Shown in pieces: positions 63,034 through 64,000 of a stretch of 64,000 nucleotides of DNA (position 1 is its first letter; each line of letters starts with the position of its first letter). A program made the position numbers and the translations under genes. Under the pieces are notes generated by a model. It was given only the letters and a program-made list of their open reading frames with translations, was not told where the DNA came from and searched no databases. The stretch comes from CBDCGJ01 sp965238305. Its GTDB lineage: Bacteria; Pseudomonadota; Alphaproteobacteria; GCA-2731375. The stretch is from contig CBDEHK010000001.1 in the NCBI GenBank assembly GCA_965238305.1, forward strand, positions 3,348,001 through 3,412,000, read 5' to 3'.

Positions 63034-63781
63034 CTGGGTTCCGATCCGCCATCACGAGTTGTTCGAATAATTGCGCGACGTCGTCGCAGGCTTGTTCCTG
63101 CAGTAAATCGGCGACACTGCCTTGCGCCCGTATCCTGCCTTCATGCACGATAATCAGATCGTCATCTGGGCGGACTTCATCGACTAAATGGGTTGCCCAA
63201 AGCGCCGTCAAGCCCTGCTCCTGGCACAGCGTATGAACATGGTCGACGATGGCACGACGCGACGGCACATCCAGGCCGACAGTCGGTTCATCCAGCAATA
63301 ATAATTCGGGGTCATGTAGAAGGGCTCTGGCAATTTCCACCCGCCGGCGATGACCGCCATTCAATGCTCTTACTTTCTCCCCACCCCGCTCCAACAACGA
63401 TAATGACGCCAGACTGGCATCTATCTTTTTCTCCAGATCGTCGGCAGGCAAGCCATGTAAGGCGGCAAAATAAGCAAGATTTTGTCGCACTGTCAGATCG
63501 AGATCGAGCGTTTGTTGTTGAAACACCACCCCTAAACTGGCCATGGCCCGTAAGGGTTCGGTGAGCAAATCGGAGTTCAAAATTACAATGCTGCCATCCT
63601 GGATCTTCAGAATTCGGGTCAACAGATGGAATAGCGTTGATTTGCCGGCCCCGTTAGGACCCAGGATGGCGGTGAAATGGCCGCGGCGGACGGTCAGGTT
63701 GAGATCGCACAAAGCCTGTTTGGCGCCGTAAGCATAACTTAAACCTTCTATCTCGATCCCAGCTTTCAACGCCTTTGGCAT
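63023..63781 (-). CDS. ABC transporter ATPase of the PQQ-alcohol dehydrogenase system
   Basis: 252 residues: Walker A GPNGAGKST, Q-loop QQQTLDLDLTV, a signature read as LNGGHRRRVEIARAL, Walker B LLLLDEPTVGLD and switch His in ATHLVDE. It belongs to the ABC-2-type (NodI-like) ATPases accompanying PedC/LutF. It overlaps the binding-protein gene on its upstream side by 16 bases and the permease by 11, so the three are one transcript. Confidence 0.85.
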   Translation of the reverse strand: MPKALKAGIEIEGLSYAYGAKQALCDLNLTVRRGHFTAILGPNGAGKSTLFHLLTRILKIQDGSIVILNSDLLTEPLRAMASLGVVFQQQTLDLDLTVRQNLAYFAALHGLPADDLEKKIDASLASLSLLERGGEKVRALNGGHRRRVEIARALLHDPELLLLDEPTVGLDVPSRRAIVDHVHTLCQEQGLTALWATHLVDEVRPDDDLIIVHEGRIRAQGSVADLLQEQACDDVAQLFEQLVMADRNPDDN

Positions 63782-64000
63782 GTACTTTCTCGCTTATCGT
63801 ACCCTAGAGTGTCCAAATCTGTACGCTGATGAAGATAACCCTCCTGCGGTGAGGTTGAGACCAAGGCACCGTGATGGACCAGAGCGATAGGCTGGCGCAT
63901 TTGTCCGGACCATGGCCTAAAACTCAACCGCCGGCCCTTAAAAGCGGCCAGCTTGAACTTGTCCGATTGCAGATATGCGGTGACCTGTGTCGCGGTCTTG
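63766..64000 (-). CDS. C-terminal part of the PQQ-system ABC binding protein (partial)
   Basis: About 78 codons are open to the window edge: TATQVTAYLQSDKFKLAAFKG, then LSFRPWSGQMRQPIALV, and the ending YLHQRTDLDTLGYDKRES-TC. This matches my memory of the C terminus of the substrate-binding protein of PQQ-alcohol dehydrogenase ABC systems (LDTLG.D.PE..C). The N terminus lies outside the window. It is absent from simple gene calls because it lacks a start here. Confidence 0.7.
   Translation of the reverse strand, partial: KTATQVTAYLQSDKFKLAAFKGRRLSFRPWSGQMRQPIALVHHGALVSTSPQEGYLHQRTDLDTLGYDKRESTCQRR

Noticed and set aside
1..64000. CRISPR arrays, tRNA or rRNA genes, phage structural genes
   Set aside because: No regularly spaced repeats, no cloverleaf-like sequences and no rRNA-like segments were seen; the only mobile-DNA traces are the integrase and IS6 remnants.

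Overview
The window looks like chromosome of a metabolically versatile alphaproteobacterium of moderate GC. The evidence is gene content only: a form I carbon monoxide dehydrogenase operon, a complete pqqABCDE operon, a lanthanide-type PQQ alcohol dehydrogenase, a phosphonoacetate-type phosphonate cluster and an alphaproteobacterial IS6-type element. No rRNA or tRNA gene is visible, so I do not name a genus.

Layout. 1-8.7 kb: a PPM/SpoIIE-type phosphatase, two acyl-CoA ligases, a polytopic membrane protein, an alpha/beta hydrolase and a CYP199-like P450. 9.0-17.2 kb: an MHYT-LytTR regulator followed by coxMSLDEF; CoxL carries the form I motif AYRCSFR. 17.3-20.0 kb: a Rieske dioxygenase (alpha and beta subunits) with an SDR dehydrogenase between them. 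20.3-31.6 kb: an accessory segment with a decayed tyrosine recombinase on the left, a decayed, internally deleted IS6 element on the right, and between them a LysR regulator, phnDCEE, an alcohol dehydrogenase, phnY, phnA and a Na/Pi transporter. 31.7-39.9 kb: a leftward set with an acetolactate synthase-like enzyme, an aldehyde dehydrogenase, an FMN glutamate synthase-like enzyme, an FG-GAP/ASPIC protein and small membrane proteins. 40.1-43.4 kb: an MscS channel translationally coupled to a membrane-anchored ferredoxin. 43.5-47.6 kb: an eroded stretch (lipoprotein hydrolase, truncated YeeE-like and cytochrome c remnants, ECF sigma/anti-sigma pair, dead IS6 copy).

47.8-64.0 kb is a periplasmic alcohol-oxidation region. 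It has a YVTN beta-propeller, a NitT/TauT-type ABC transporter coupled to pqqE, pqqEDCBA (pqqA is only 25 codons), a Mo/Fe-S aldehyde oxidoreductase pair, a PQQ dehydrogenase with the lanthanide-coordinating Asp-Tyr-Asp motif, its cytochrome c and MxaJ/LutA-like binding protein, and a Ped/Lut-type ABC transporter whose binding-protein gene runs off the right edge.

Together the genes describe a cell that can draw electrons from CO, alcohols and aldehydes, take phosphorus from C2 phosphonates, and open aromatic rings. The phn cluster is the clearest candidate for horizontal acquisition. Its gene content (alcohol dehydrogenase + PhnY + PhnA, no transaminase in the window) suggests a route starting from a hydroxy-phosphonate such as 2-hydroxyethylphosphonate.
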